From Diplonema papillatum (taxonomy: Eukaryota > Euglenozoa > Diplonemea > Diplonemida > Diplonemidae): a stretch of DNA of 64,000 bases. The stretch's first letter is position 1. Each line of letters begins with the position of its first letter. Under the pieces are notes generated by a model. The model was not told the origin of the DNA. It was given only the letters and a program-made list of their open reading frames with translations, and did not search any database. Made by a program: the position numbers and the translations under genes. The stretch is taken from the NCBI GenBank assembly GCA_030068145.1, contig JAPJBO010000139.1, forward strand, positions 186,001-250,000, in the 5' to 3' direction. Positions 63,425 through 64,000 of this stretch are shown piece after piece.

Positions 63425-64000
63425 TGCGTGCGTGTGGTGTGTGGGGACGCTGGGTGGCGGAGCCGGCGCTCTTTGTTGAAATTAACTTGGGGCCCCGGGT
63501 TCGAGTATTTCGCTTTGGTTTGAAATTGGCCTGGGCACGACCTTTCATACGGTTCGAGATTTTTCACCTGGCTCCTCAAGTATTTCCTGCAAAGCAGGCT
63601 ACAACAACAACACAATCTGAATTGTTCGTCGCTAACACTGTGTGTTGCTATCAAACTCAGGACTTTTTTCCACGATGCTGTGTCTTGTCGTGTAGGGGTA
63701 GACCCGCGTGACCTCACGTCCGTTCAACACGTGGTTCGGTAGTACAGCACTCCGACTCCTTCTGGCGCTTATGTAATGAAGAAAGAAGAAGAAGTGTGAA
63801 AACGGGTTTTTGCCCAGAGGTTTTTCGTGTTATTTTGCAGATGCTTTGAGCTATCTTCGTGTCTGTGCTTTCAGTCGTCTTCTTAACCATGGTTAAGTGC
63901 GCAAATGGTGTCAGCCGAAGCTGGTAAAGGAAGAAAGGCCGCTCCGGGTCCAGGAGCGTGATGGTCAACCACAGCTTGCAAGGCTTGAGTCGGAGGCAGC
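63425..64000. other. Right edge: probable intron or intergenic DNA with repeats
   Basis: Contains a family A 3' fragment at 63569-63603 (CCTCAAGTATTTCCTGCAAAG) and family H copy 2 at 63795-63950. No coding sequence recognised. Confidence 0.55.
63795..63950 (+). repeat. Family H repeat, copy 2
   Basis: TGTGAAAACGGG, TTTCGTGTTATTTTGCAGATG, GCTATCTTCGTG, GCGCAAATGGTG and CGAAGCTGGTAAAGGAAG, matching 55536-55680. Confidence 0.7.

Noticed and set aside
1..64000. CRISPR arrays, bacterial operons and Shine-Dalgarno sites
   Set aside because: Spliceosomal introns, an 18S rRNA fragment, FYVE/CFAP97 domains and eukaryotic transposons show nuclear DNA; the tandem repeats lack unique regular spacers.

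Overview
This window looks like nuclear DNA of a flagellated protist, most likely a euglenozoan and perhaps a diplonemid. Four things point that way. (1) Every host-type gene I could recognise lies on the minus strand across the full 64 kb: a CLC transporter, a tail-anchored coiled-coil protein, a four-domain voltage-gated cation channel, a MORN-repeat membrane protein, a Tudor/agenet-plus-SPRY-like protein, a CFAP97-type flagellar protein, a FYVE protein, a Cys-rich membrane protein and a DysF-domain exon. That matches the one-directional gene arrays of Euglenozoa. (2) A short small-subunit rRNA fragment near 50.9 kb carries the TTAATGCTGCTGCTGTTAA variant that I remember from euglenozoan 18S rRNA. 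(3) There is a CFAP97 flagellar gene. (4) Genes have few GT-AG introns, and these are swollen by interspersed repeats. The assignment is inference; I made no database comparison.

Layout: 1-5.5 kb is repeat-rich intergenic DNA. 5.5-10.1 kb is a two-exon CLC Cl-/H+ exchanger-like gene, followed by a truncated duplicate of its 5' end. 12.6-15.9 kb is a complete but disabled piggyBac element with TTAA target duplication. 16.3-19.3 kb is a tail-anchored coiled-coil protein with a duplicated 3' end. 21.9-31.3 kb is a four-exon, four-domain voltage-gated channel whose splice model stays in frame throughout. 33.1-33.4 kb is a hAT-like MITE. 33.7-37.7 kb is a signal-peptide/MORN gene with one frameshift. 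39.3-42.3 kb is a Tudor/SPRY-like gene with decayed copies of its 3' end. 42.8-45.1 kb is an apparently intact DNA transposon with about 200 bp inverted repeats and a 616-aa transposase of unassigned family. 47.8-49.0 kb is CFAP97-like. 49-54.9 kb is repeats, including a perfect 147 bp inverted repeat that encloses the rRNA fragment. 54.9-57.6 kb is a two-exon FYVE gene with two extra truncated 5' copies upstream. 59.3-60.2 kb is a Cys-rich type I membrane protein. 61.5-61.9 kb is a PIF/Harbinger-like MITE. 63.1-63.4 kb is a DysF-domain exon of a gene that is otherwise not visible.

Two themes recur. First, at least eight interspersed repeat families (called A-F, H and a degenerate set here) occur in intergenic DNA, introns and inside other transposons. 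Second, gene ends are repeatedly duplicated in place: the first or last 100-300 bp of at least six neighbouring genes recur as truncated tandem copies next to the gene. The genes do not form one pathway; they are a typical mixture of membrane transport, signalling, trafficking and flagellar functions.
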